DNA of 64,000 nt from Balanoglossus misakiensis. Lineage: Eukaryota; Hemichordata. How positions within the stretch are numbered: the stretch's first letter is position 1; every line of letters begins with the position of its first letter. Of this stretch, positions 37,411 to 48,700 are shown piece after piece. The stretch covers positions 9,238,001-9,302,000 of the forward strand of contig CM082588.2 in the NCBI GenBank assembly GCA_040954595.2, in the 5' to 3' direction. The position numbers were made by a program, and so were the translations under genes. Under the pieces are notes generated by a model that searched no databases, was not told where the DNA came from, and saw only the letters and a list, made by a program, of their open reading frames with translations.

Positions 37411-37628
37411 CGTCTTCGACGATATCTAGGGCTGTTTTTATACTGTAGAAGCTGATCGTTGAAATCTTCGTCGTCCGTGGGATCCTCCTCGCTTACTGCC
37501 GCAGAGTAGACTGATTTGAGTCTGTCCATTTCAGCTTCGTCTAAACTTTGCAACACATCGGGCACAGCATTTCTACGAAGGTTAAACCGTCCGGTCAATG
37601 TCGGTGTAAATCCTGACCTTGAACCCAT
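37411..37628 (-). CDS. Candidate first coding exon of an unidentified gene
   Basis: The minus strand reads from ATG at 37628 for 72 codons to a possible donor (GACG|GTGCGC) at 37411/37410. The residues look like genuine protein: a short basic start (MGSRSGFTPTLTGRFNLRRN), an amphipathic LDEAEMDRLKSVYSAAV helix, an acidic EEDPTDDEDF stretch and a basic SPRYRRR end. I do not recognise the family. Downstream exons could not be joined. Two CRE palindromes at 38078-38105 lie about 450 bp upstream and would suit a promoter. A chance open frame remains possible. Confidence 0.38.
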
Positions 37629-38077
37629 TCTCCTTTCCTGGACAATTCTAGTCGCCGACCGTGAACAATTTCACAACACCTGTGAAATAGCCTATACAGT
37701 CCGTTGTCAGCTGGCTGAAATAATCGACTCACAAAGAATTTTGCCGTCCTGTGCAAAGGGAAGTTTAAACAGATACGTCAATGTCCCGCCGTTTCGCTAT
37801 CGTGATCCTTTGCAGGGCTTGTCCCTGTGTTGCCAGTTGTTGGATTAAAACTTGTGCATCGACCAGATTGTCCGAGTTGTGGTCCAATTTGACTCAGCTG
37901 GTGTGAAATCAGTTTGTACATCAAGCGTGTATGACATTCGGGCGAAAGAACTGTACTCGTTGTGTGCACAAACGCGTGGTGTAAACTCCAAGGAGACGCG
38001 GAAAGTGTAAGAGAATACGGAAAGTACTCCAGGCACAGCTATGTATGACAGTTACATACTTCATGCTTGTCAGCAAC

Positions 38078-38105
38078 TGACGTCACCTCTGCTTTCATGA
38101 CGTCA
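38078..38105. promoter_or_regulatory. Two CRE palindromes 20 bp apart
   Basis: TGACGTCA occurs at 38078-38085 and again at 38098-38105, both exact full CRE palindromes. They are two helical turns apart, outside any transposon I can detect, and upstream of the candidate minus-strand exon at 37628. CREB/ATF binding is inferred from the motif only. Confidence 0.45.
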
Positions 38106-39599
38106 GGCTCTATTGTCAAAGATGTAGGTCACGCATGAAACTAGGTCCTTCGGTTCCTTTTGTCAGCCATTGTATAAAGTGGGTGCTGTTTCATACCTAT
38201 AGGTCCAGGTCAATTTCTGATTGTCGCCTGGTATTTAAATATTGATTCAACTACAATAAAGTGGAAAATTGAAGGCGATTTATGCAACAGTGCGTGTTAA
38301 GATTTTTTGCACTTTCCCATTGTTAGCTATAGAGAAAGCAGATATGCTACGGTAGTTTACTGTGGTGTCAGGTGACTGAATGTTCACCGTCATCACATAA
38401 TTTCAACTCAGCAATGCTGTGTTTCCACAACACTTGTACTGGATGTCACGTCACAACAGGGCAAGGAGGAACAATGGCATGATGCCAACACGTATCTGGT
38501 CGAACGATATATGACTCATAAATGGGAAGGGCATCAAGAACTGATGATTGATACATTATATGAGACTGTATTAAATCCAATGAATAATTAATTATATAAC
38601 AATAGACTCAAGAGCAGTGGGTCGCCATTTTAGTTCAATTGCAGTGCTAAATATTGGAGTTGACGGACATCCTCACATACATACATAAATGTAAAGTAAG
38701 GGTAGCTGGAGAAACGATAGGTGGTGTAATCTCTACAACATTGTTTTGTGAATCTCTGGACTCACTCATCTGGAGACTAAACTAGCAAAAACGCAAAGGG
38801 GAAGACGTGGTTATATGCAGGTACACAGGTGGTGTGGAATGTAGGTTGGGGTGGGCATGCAAAATTATTAATAAAAAATAAAATTTGCTATCCAAAATTA
38901 AAATTTTGTTTTCAAAAATGAGAGTTGTGCAAAGTAAACATAGTTTTACTGTCAAAAAAAAGTCCATCAAAATTACAGCTGCCTCCACTAAAATTAAAGT
39001 TTGCATTTTGGGACAAAGATAATGTCTACAATAAAAGTTTAACTTTCAAAAATAATAATTTACCCTTGCGTGTAAGGGCAACCATACCAATACCATAGTT
39101 TCCTTACACAAAAAATAAACCAGAAAACAAACACTAAACACAATTGACACAGATCCATTACAGAATGGATTACACATACCTTCAATGAAAGAGGAAAATA
39201 CACACACATTTCCACTATACAACAGTCAGCACGACCCAGAACAAAACAACAAGATACGACAACGCTTAGAAATTAATTATTGAGGTGTGGAGCCTCTTTC
39301 TCTTTAATTACATACACTTCGAGTGTGAATATATCTCGCAACCCAGGCAGTTATGACAGTTGCTTCTTGTACAAGTGAAGGATATATCAATGATTATCAT
39401 GGAAATTCTCAGATGAGAACACATTTTGACAATTTTTCCAATATTTAAATTCACAAAGACTGGTTGGCAACTCAGGAAATATTCAATTCAGTTTCTAGAA
39501 TAATTGTCTATTTTTTCTTTTTCAAAATAAATACATGTACATACAATTTTCAATGTAGGAAAAGAATCTTCTGACAATAACACAGTACGAGCAAGTCAA
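38106..39599. other. Intergenic, nothing recognised
   Basis: AT-rich sequence with no reading frame, element end or tandem repeat that I can support. Confidence 0.5.
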
Positions 39600-39799
39600 A
39601 TATGGAGGATGTGCATTTTCTTCTGCTGCTCCAAAGCTCTCTGCCTAATGACATTCAACTAGCACCCAGTCTAGACTCTTTCAAGAGAAAACTGAAAACG
39701 TATTTGTTTGAAAAAAGCCTACGATGTGTGAACAACCATCAGGCGCCACTGAACAGAACTTCCGGATTTTGGTGCCAAATTTGTTGTTTGATTGTTTAA
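39600..39799 (+). pseudogene. 3' fragment of a non-LTR retrotransposon reverse transcriptase ORF
   Basis: The reading frame contains SLPNDIQLAPSLDSFKRKLK followed by TYLFEK. This is the characteristic C-terminal tail of CR1/L2-type polyproteins (W-N-x-L-P-x-x-I-R-x-A-x-S-L-x-x-F-K-x-x-L-K-x-x-L-F). The element at 54694-58327 has the equivalent motif near 58130-58200. Everything upstream is missing, as expected for a 5'-truncated LINE copy. Confidence 0.6.
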
Positions 39800-41266
39800 T
39801 TGAACTTTTCCAAAGTAGTCTTAATTACAGTAGCTTGACGGAGAGGTTCATGTGATTATTTCATTTGAGATCTGCCCCCCCCCCAAACAACAACAACAAC
39901 AACCAACCAAACAAACAAACTACTTTTCCCCATTCATATTCCCTTTTCATTGCCCATTCAAGGGACAACAAGCCAATAACAAAAAAAAATCCCTACACTC
40001 TGTTACCCATATTTGAACAGTTGAGTGTATAGCAACTTTGAATTCCTGTTGTACTTTGAACACTTTTCTTTGTCTTCAAAATATTGTACCACAAAACCAG
40101 ATGATTGGAAGTCCACCAAATTTGTACAAATCATTCCAAGCATTGTGTTCTCAAAACCTGTCTGTCAGGAACTTTCTCCCTTTCTTAGAATTTTAACTAT
40201 GACAATTTAAACAAACTAGTTGATGAGAAAATGAATTTTGAATAATTATTGTGATAACGATAAAGTGACTTTAAAAAATCTGAGATGCGGTTTATCTACA
40301 AATTATACATGTTTCAAAATGTTTTAAAAAATTGCCATCACTTATGTGGGTACGCTGTTTCAAGCACATTGCCTACAAATTTTTGGACACAGAAAATTTG
40401 CCTTGATGTATAGGTCACTGCTGTAAAGATATTGTTCGATCAAGAAATTTGCGATTGCAATTGTCTCGTTCCATAAGATTACATTCAGATTGCTAGAAAA
40501 CTTAATGCTATTGTCATTTTCATAAAATTCTACATATAGCTCAGTCAAGTAAAAAATAAACTCATTGATCAGATAATATCTTATGGTCACCATGCTGTAT
40601 TTGAGATAAAGTTTATAATGTTCTGCCACTAGCAGACAAACCATTGGTGATAAAAATGCTGACTCAGCAGTTTTCGTCTATTATCAACTAAATTTATAGC
40701 CTTGTATTTCAAAAACAAGCGCGGTGACCCCTATATTTTATCACAGATTTGTGTAATACATGTAATGTATGTTACTATGAACGCCTTGTATATTACTCTC
40801 TGTAATACTGCCCTCTATGTTGACTTATGGTAATAAAGTGAGCTGCCATGTTTTGGCACTCATGTTGGACAGTCCAATACATCACAATACATACAAAGGA
40901 GAATCTAAAATCCACAATTATAATAAAATGACAATAATTTAAATTTCAACTGACTACATGTACCGTAAAAAAAATTTTTCTGCATCATTTAAGTACACAA
41001 ATAAACACAAGCTACCCTCACTGTGTTCACAATAGTACATACATGTTTGCAAATAAAACTAAATGTATACATAAACACTGAAATGCTCACTTCATTTAAA
41101 TGTTGTACATACATGTCTATGATAGCAAGAAAGCAGCACAGAATAAAATTTGACTGAAAGATTTTCAGTCATACATAAAAAAACCCACATGAGTTTGCTT
41201 TATATGGAAAATTCAACTAATCAAAGATGTGTGTAAAAGTAGTTGTAACAAAATCATTTTAACATT
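39800..41266. other. AT-rich intergenic stretch
   Basis: No gene recognised. It contains short low-complexity runs (C run and CAA repeats near 39880-39920). A minus-strand open stretch at 40360-40644 has no recognised motif and an AT-driven composition. It may include the 3' UTR region of the TRIM gene, but this cannot be shown. Confidence 0.35.
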
Positions 41267-41476
41267 CAGTGTTTTATCCAGGATGGCATCAACAGGGGGG
41301 GGGGGGGTATGTCCCTCTTTGCAAGAATATTTGGCAGGGGGGATTCCACTCTGGCAAGGGGGGAATGTATTGTAACATCACTGTAACAGGCCCCCCTTGA
41401 CAAGTTGTTAGGGGGTGTCAACATGCCAACAGTGGGTGAATCCCCCCCCCCCCCCCCGAATCTAGAGGAAACACTG
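41267..41476. mobile_element. Small hAT-like MITE
   Basis: CAGTGTTTTATCCAGGATGG at the left and the complement of ctagaggaaacactg at the right form inverted ends. AACATT flanks both sides (41261-41266, 41477-41482). CAGTG...CACTG termini are typical of hAT elements. The interior has G and C homopolymer runs. The larger element at 48083 shares the termini. Confidence 0.6.
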
Positions 41477-42063
41477 AACATTGTAAGACCCTGAACTTAT
41501 GTACACATTCCATGATGTAACCCATGCAGACAACATTTTGTAAATGCCCCAAGCTTAAAAAAAGGTAGAAATTGTTTGGCAGTTGAGTTGAAAGACATGC
41601 TGGCTAGCTTGACTACAGCAAACTTTAAAATCATGTGGCCTAACAGTGATGATATTTTGAGTTAATTATGTGTGTGTCAGTTTTGTGTGTAGACTTCACA
41701 GCTGTCAAATGATACATTTACTGAGGGGTCTGAATAAAAGTATTTTCACTGCTGAAAGGTGTTCATCATTTCATTGTATAAACCAAACTGTACGATCCGA
41801 TTAATATATCGGTTTATGGCACATTGCCAGTGACACTGAGTACATGATTAAAATTTGTTTAAATTTCATTCATTCATTCATTCACAGACTGGAGTGAAAA
41901 AAGTATCCAGCCTGCCTTTCCCGTAATAAGTCGGGTAAGCGACCCCAACCGGGCAAACACCTACCATAAAATTCTCCTGAACTTTAATGTTGAGGTCATA
42001 TTCTCAATGCCCCCCCCCCCCCCCCCCCCCACCCAAAACACGATCTGTTTACACTTATAACTA

Positions 42064-42670
42064 CCGTAGTTTGCCGGGTAAGAGCCCCGGGTGCTGGGCC
42101 AACAGATTAGCGAAAAAACAGGGGGGGGCTTTAGCCCGGATATGGCCTCGAGATTTATGCAAATGAGGGATGGCCACCTCGACTTTTATGCAAATTTTTG
42201 AGTGGTTCATTCTCCGAGTCCAAGTCGGGATCTTCCAATGTTGGGTGTTTCGCGTCGAGGACGGACTGAAGCAGCTCCACGCGGCCGCTTTGGAAAGCTC
42301 CCCGGTGACCTCACACGCGGCAGCGCGTCCATCTACGTGATCGTTGAATTCGACGCACGGTCCCGAGGGACCTGTCTGAGGTCATGTTTTCTAGAGCGGC
42401 TATATATAACTCAGCGTGGCCAGTCGGCCGCGGTGGGTACGATAATCAGCGCGAAAGTAAATCATCATACATTTTTTTTTTCACTTTTAGTGACTTTGGG
42501 GATGAAAATCCGCCTTTTTTGCATTGCACTTTATTAAATTTCCAAGAATTTAATGGATATTCGGCCGGGGGGGGGGGCTTTAGACCGGATATGGCCTCGA
42601 TCTACAAATGGGCCCTAAAACCAGGGGGGGGCGTTTGTCCGAGCAGGGGCTCTTACCCGGCAAACTACGG
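42064..42670. mobile_element. 607-bp TA-target inverted-repeat element
   Basis: CCGTAGTTTGCCGGGTAAGA at 42064 is matched by its exact complement ending at 42670, with TA on both sides (42062-42063, 42671-42672). Subterminal G runs with ctttag(c/a)ccggatatggcc repeat near each end, in the same orientation. The interior has no clear gene. Two ATGCAAAT octamers (near 42158 and 42188) lie inside. Confidence 0.75.
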
Positions 42671-42900
42671 TATAGGTAAAAATTTGATGAAGAAAACCAT
42701 GACCAAGTGTTTTGTTCTTGAGCTTTTTGTCACTGTGCCTCAGCTCAAACAGACAGACAGGGTAATGACCTTTTCTGACTTCAAACCAGACGTGAATAGT
42801 TGATTAGGGAAGAGGTCATTTTATAACAGGTGTTGTATTTTCCTCTCATATATGGAGAAGGTCAACATTTCACTATACTCTCTGTTTACTTCCGTCTCTC

Positions 42901-45562
42901 TTAGGTTTCTGAGAATATCAGAACACGATAACGCTCCACAATAATTATTTTGTCTGGAATGCCATTAGGTATGCATAAATTGATTGGGGCAGATAGACTA
43001 GTTATTTCACTTGATAAGTTGCCTTTCTTGTCATATTTGAGCATCTTTCCTGTGCCACAATCACAGACATAAATGTTATCCTCCCTGTCTGTGGTAACAC
43101 CGAGTGGAAGGGAGAGATTGCTGTCATCATTGCCACCACAGCCAAACTGATACAGATATCCACCATGTGCATTCAACACCTGAATTCGATGGTTACCATA
43201 GTCAGACACTATCAAGTTGCCTTCAGAATCTATAGCTGCGTTATTGACATGTTTGAACTCACCAGGACCGCTGCCGTATTTGCCAATGGTTATGAGGTGT
43301 GCATGTGGTGGTGTCACAGAAAACACCTTGATGCAATGCCTCAATCCATCCACAACAAACAACACTTTCTGATCAAGCCCCAGGAAGACCCCACAAGGAT
43401 CACCAAACTGGCCCTCTCCAAATGTATACAACAAGTCACCAAAACGATTGGTCACCACAATCTGGTTGTTGCCCCCAACACCACATCTACCAGTGGTATA
43501 ATCATAAATACCACCATCAGTAACAAAATAGATATCCTTACTAGACACAGCTATATTTGACGGGCAAAATGGTTTCTTTCCAGAAAACGTGAATTTCAAA
43601 TATCTCTTGAAATTCAGGTGTTCATCATAAACATGAATCCTGTGATTTCTCATATCAGTAACAAGAATATCTCCTTGGGAATTGACACAGGCTGACCATA
43701 TATTACTAAACTGACAATTCCCATTGCCTTTCTCACCTATTGCTTTAGATAGGTGCCACTTTGGTTTGACATTGATTGTGTAAGGGCTACCTTTGACATG
43801 CTTACCCACTAGAGTAACTGATAACTGATAGCTGCCAGCTTTGGTGAAGTGAATGCGCAAACTGCCAATGACATTGTCTGCATGGTCGTCATTGTGGGCT
43901 AAGATGTGTACATGTTCAGGTGTTACACTACCAGGTTGTATGATCTCTGCCTTGAGACTGCTGGTGCTACTAGAAACCTTAAAGTCGCCTTGGAGAAGTA
44001 TTTCTGCGCGATCATTCACTTTGATGCCTTCAGGGATAGAAGCGTGTATATTGTCGTGGAGGCCCAGCATTCCCAGGGTTCCTGAGACTTCCAGACGTCC
44101 TTTAGAAAAACCTGGAAGTTTGTGTGCACCCTGTGGAAAAATAACCAACATACAATATAACTATAATTTTACTACCCGTGAGATTATTACCTCATGGGAA
44201 ATTATCATGAAATTTATTTTCAAACTGTACTTATATTAGGCCAACTGTATTTATGCACTGTAGCATATGCAAGTATTAACATAAATGGTGTCTTGTATCA
44301 AACATAAATGATCAAAAAAGGGCACCGAGAGATAGACTTTGAGTGCATATGCAAACCTTTAACCAGCAATGTGTGTGTTTGGCTCTGCTGCGCTTATATG
44401 GCTGCACATGTGAGTTGTTTGCTCCCAACTTAGGAAACGAAGTCCAATTTAATGTTTGAAATGACCCGGGGAGTAACTGCTAAAGGCTTTAGCAGGGATG
44501 TATATGCCATACAAAATCATCATTATTATTATGTACATGTACCTGTAATGGTTGGGTAGCCAGTGCTATCATCTCATCCAAATTGTTTGTTGTGTCGATC
44601 GCAGTTGATACCAGCTGTGTATCATTGCTGTAGCGGACCAGACCTTGTAAGAAGAGACTCGTTGTTTCAATATTCTCTCTCATTTTTGTAAGCATCACCT
44701 TTTCATTCTCAACACTTGCTTTATTTTGCAGGTAGCTCGTCTGAAGGTCACTCAGAATTCTTGCCTCTTCTTCCCTGATCTTGCGAGAAACAGTCTCTTT
44801 TGCAGCGTGGGCATGTGTCTTGATGATGTTCATTTCTCGTTCATATGCTTCATCAAGTTCATTTGTAACGCCGTTTTCATGAGCAAAGAACTGGAACATT
44901 TCTGTCTTTTTCTGTTCCAGTTCCTCCAATTTCACGGAGAGCGAGCGTCGTACATCGCCAGCCGCCTCCTTCAAGTCTCGACGTTCGTGAGCAGAATGCT
45001 TCAAGACAGTACAAGCAATGCAAACACTGGACTCGCAGGTATCGCAGAAGAACTCCACCTTTTTATCCGGGTGATCAGCACAATTTACGCTCGGCTGGGT
45101 ATTGGCTACGTTGTTTCGCTTTGCCTGTTCGTATTCGTCGAGTGACATGATACGGTGTTGGCGAGTGGCTGGAAACTTGGTGTGGGCGTTTGTGCAGATT
45201 TTACAAACATAAAGGGAGCACTCTACACACCTGTTGATCGGCGTACCTTCTTGGCAGACATTGCACTCGATAGTTTGTTGTTGCGTCTGGGTCTCGATAA
45301 TTTCGATGATGCCATTAACGAGAATACTCGCCGGTAGTTTCCCTACGCCCTCGCTTGGGATTGGACACGGGTGACGACATGTTGGACATTGCACAACTCG
45401 TTGATCTTTCACAAGCGCGACCAGACATTCCTCACAAAATGAATGGTGACATGGGAGAATTTTCGCTTTCTTGTAACGCTCCAAACAAATAACACAGGTC
45501 AAGAAATGTTCGTCGATTTTGTCAATGATAGGTACTCTTTGTGAAACTGAGGAATCAGCCAT
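42901..45562 (-). CDS. TRIM2/TRIM3-type TRIM-NHL protein
   Basis: Two exons on the minus strand, 45562-44543 and 44130-42901, join in phase 0 (donor CAG|GTACAT, acceptor TTTTTCCACAG) to give 749 residues. In order: a C3HC4 RING (residues 23-62; CVICLERYKKAKILPC), B-box 1 (about 100-140), B-box 2 (about 160-200, NCADHPDKKVEFFC), a coiled coil (about 205-320), a filamin-type Ig repeat (about 370-470, GSPYTINVKP at its end) and an NHL beta-propeller to the C terminus (GEFKHVNNAAIDSEGNLIVS and similar blades). This is the full TRIM-NHL plan of E3 ubiquitin ligases such as TRIM2, TRIM3 and TRIM71; substrate unknown. The start at 45562 sits in GGGGACCATGG, a strong Kozak context. An in-frame upstream ATG at 45688 would reach into the E-box promoter and is less likely. 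Confidence 0.9.
44270..44345. mobile_element. Fragment of the TTAA foldback MITE family
   Basis: ataaatggtgtcttgtatca and the end caccgagagatagactttg match the right end of the 17860-18205 element. It lies in the single intron of the TRIM-NHL gene. No terminal TTAA remains on the right. Confidence 0.55.
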
Positions 45563-45766
45563 GGTCCCCCCGTCTGAAGAAGAAATCGGTAAACTACCCC
45601 GGCGACGTCGGTGCCAGAATATCGAATCGATCGAGTACTTTTCAAAAGAACGCCCTCGTTTGACCCCGGCGTCCAAAGTCACGTGCATGTCACGTGAGAC
45701 ATGCCACTTGACATGCCATGTTTTTTCAGCAAGCTAAAGGGCTCTAAAAGAGGCGCCACAAACAAA
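45563..45766. promoter_or_regulatory. Bidirectional promoter spacer with paired CACGTG boxes
   Basis: Only 204 bp separate the ATG codons of the TRIM-NHL gene (minus) and the IRAK1BP1-like gene (plus), so the spacer must hold both 5' UTRs and a shared core promoter. GTCACGTG occurs twice, with CACGTG at 45680-45685 and 45691-45696, 11 bp apart or one helical turn. GTCACGTG fits USF, MITF and TFE-type bHLH-Zip factors. No TATA box is seen. Co-regulation of the two genes is inferred. Confidence 0.6.
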
Positions 45767-48700
45767 ATGGCGTCCACATACCGACCTGCACAGGTATTCG
45801 CCTCGTTTACAACGTCTCCGCCTAAATACAAACCAAATAAAGCGATCGAATCCGAGGAAAAGCCGAAGAAGCAACAGACAGAACGAGAGATTCAAGTGTC
45901 AGCTACAGGGGAAGCCTTTTTAGCACCGGACAGAGCTAAGGTGACAGTGTCAGTGACCAGTACGAAAGAGAATGTCGCCGACGCTAAGAACAGTGTGACG
46001 CGTCGACTCGATTACATTCTGCAGAGTCTTCACACGCATGGTGTAAAAGTAAGTGGAATGTTCTACTACAAGCCACATCAGCGTTGTTTATACAGGGTTG
46101 GACATTGCTGCAGCTTTGTAGCCCTATGGCTTCCCTTGACGTTTTTTGTTTTGGTCGGGGAGATCCGAGACATTCGGTCGAACGAAATTTTACACTCCAG
46201 TCCACAATTTTCCCGACCAATAAAAAAAATCGTCAAGGGGAGCCGTAGGGCTACAAAACTGCAGCAAGGTAACAAGGTTAGATACAGAGATCAAAGGCTG
46301 AAAGCAGTCACATGACTTCAAGTTCAAATCACCCAGTGATCGCGAAGCCCTGCCAGCAAATATTTTCCAGTATCGGCAAAAATATTTTCATAATTAAGCA
46401 AGCAGTATTTTCCAGTTGCAACTGGGAAACGCAAACGATTTTCACTCTCCTTGTGCACAGATAAGATTAAACATTCGAAGGAAGATTAAATGACTTTATG
46501 AACATGTGTGTAGGTACCTAAAAATGAAGCGAGTCAAAGACAGTGGAGGGAATAGCTGCAGTTCAGTATCTCAAGGTCTTGCCGTCTACCACACAAACCT
46601 GGGCATAACATGTAACGTCGAGCTACTGAACTGCAGCTATGTGTATCTATAGAGAGGGTTCTGGGAAATGCATGAATGCACATATATTGTAGTTACAGTT
46701 TAGAATGTATACCTGGCACACAATGTTACTTTGTACCATGTTGTGCATACAGTAACTGTATCAAGCTAAGAAAGGTTGGCATAGCAACCAGTCTACTTTC
46801 CTGCCATTAGTGTTATATAAAGATTTCTCTTATTGCTGGCTATCCACAAATTTTGATCTGTTAGTTTTCCGCACACATAGTTACAGAGCATTATTAAGCA
46901 TAGTGGCCACTACTCTAGTCTTTAACAGTAGAACTAATTAACATAACAAATTAGCTGCTACTCTGTAAGAAATTTCTGGGGAGAACGCTGGTTACATGTA
47001 TATGTATTACTAAGTGATGCATACATTACACTGAAGTATGTATTTCTTTCTCCACTATACTAGGAAGGTGACTTAGATATTTATAAAAATATCCAACGAG
47101 TTGACGGCCTATATGAGATGAAAGCTGAAGTCACTGTACTGTTTGTTGATTTCAACAAATGCCAAGCAACTTCCAACTTTCTTGTGGAAAAGTTAGACAA
47201 CACAGTGACTGTATCACAACCACAGTTATTTCATAGTCACCAACGGCTAGAAATGCTCAGGTAAGAAACGTCAAAATTTTCAAATTTTGTACTTGCAAGC
47301 ATTTGTTACAGTTAAAGTGCGTTGGGCCCAGAGACAAACACTATTTGTGGGTGAGAAATAGTATCAGAGCTTCAAATAAACAGTATCAGGAAGAACACTG
47401 GGTAAAAATGTGCCCTCTATAAAGCCTATATGACGCGTCACTGACTCCACAAACTCACTGGTGACTCAAGAAAATTATCCACTATACCTGTAAAGGTTTG
47501 GGGCTGATTCAGAGAGGTTTTTAGAACTCCTCAAATTGACTCAACACTTTTAAAAAGTATGTTTTGTTAGAGGGCACACTAATAAATATATCAAAGTGGA
47601 TTTTAAAGCAATTTTTGTGTTTAAAGGGACAAAGTCTCTCTCTGGCTGCCCTGTTTTCCATTAATTATGTTTGATACAATACACCGTTTATGTTAATGTT
47701 CATGTTTATATGTAGTGAATGAACGTTCAGCTACATACAACTTCCATCCTGCTTGTATGATTTGAAGTAAAAACTCGCCAAGAATGAACAAATGGTAGAA
47801 ATTATTCATTTGGGTGAGTATTTTTAGAATAACATGAACAGTGTCTTGTATCAAGCATAATTAATGGAAATAGGGTAGCGAGAGAGAGACTTTGTCCCTT
47901 AGGGAAGTTGAAGGACACCTCTCCACAAGGGATGTGCGATCGGTAAAATTGAAAACATTGTCATTTCCTTTACTTGTGTATATTGGGATTCTCTTTTGTA
48001 TTTATAATGAAAAATAAAATAATAAAATAAAGGGGTCATCGCACTTGTTTTCAAAATACATCCCATTTAGGACAAGTTGTCTCAGTGTTTTCTCCAGTAC
48101 GTGCGATCGCGCGATTCCCCCTCTTTTACACTTGAAGCGCCCCTTGTAACAAGTTCAGGGGGCGACAATCGCCCTTTCATGAGCAGCCCACCCGGCCAGT
48201 ACATGCGCGTCCAAGCCTCCGTAGCATGCACCGTCAGTCAAAACACTGGGAAAACGGCCGATATTACTGCGTGCTGGCCTATACATTTTAACTTCCCACC
48301 CCCCAAAACTATGTTGTAGATGACTTTCACATTCATTTACGTGTAATTTAGCTCCAGGGCTATAGTGTGCAATTGTTGGCACAGCCTATCTGGATACGGT
48401 CTAAATTTAGAGCACATGCTCTGCACTCAAGTGAACTTGTTGTTATGGCGACTTTTGAAATTGGGTTGGCAGGTAACAATTTTATGCAAATTAAAGAAAC
48501 TGCCTTCATGCCATGACGATTATCAAGAATGTATCAGTTTTCCATGACCTTGATTTCTTACTTAGGAAGGAAAGTCATTCAATATGTACAGAGACTGTTT
48601 ATTTGAGCAGTGTGCCTAGCCACAGATGGGGAAGTGTAGGCAGAAATCTGAAGAAATGTATAACTCTTCAATTTATTTAACTATTAATGGTTTCACAATC

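Noticed and set aside
45563-45688. Upstream in-frame start for the TRIM-NHL protein
   Set aside because: It adds a basic, low-conservation-looking 42-residue extension reaching into the shared promoter. ATG 45562 has the better context and a usual TRIM N terminus.
46049-46315. C-terminal continuation of IRAK1BP1 exon 1
   Set aside because: The frame runs past a consensus GTAAGT donor into a palindromic MITE. The true continuation is exon 2 at 47064.
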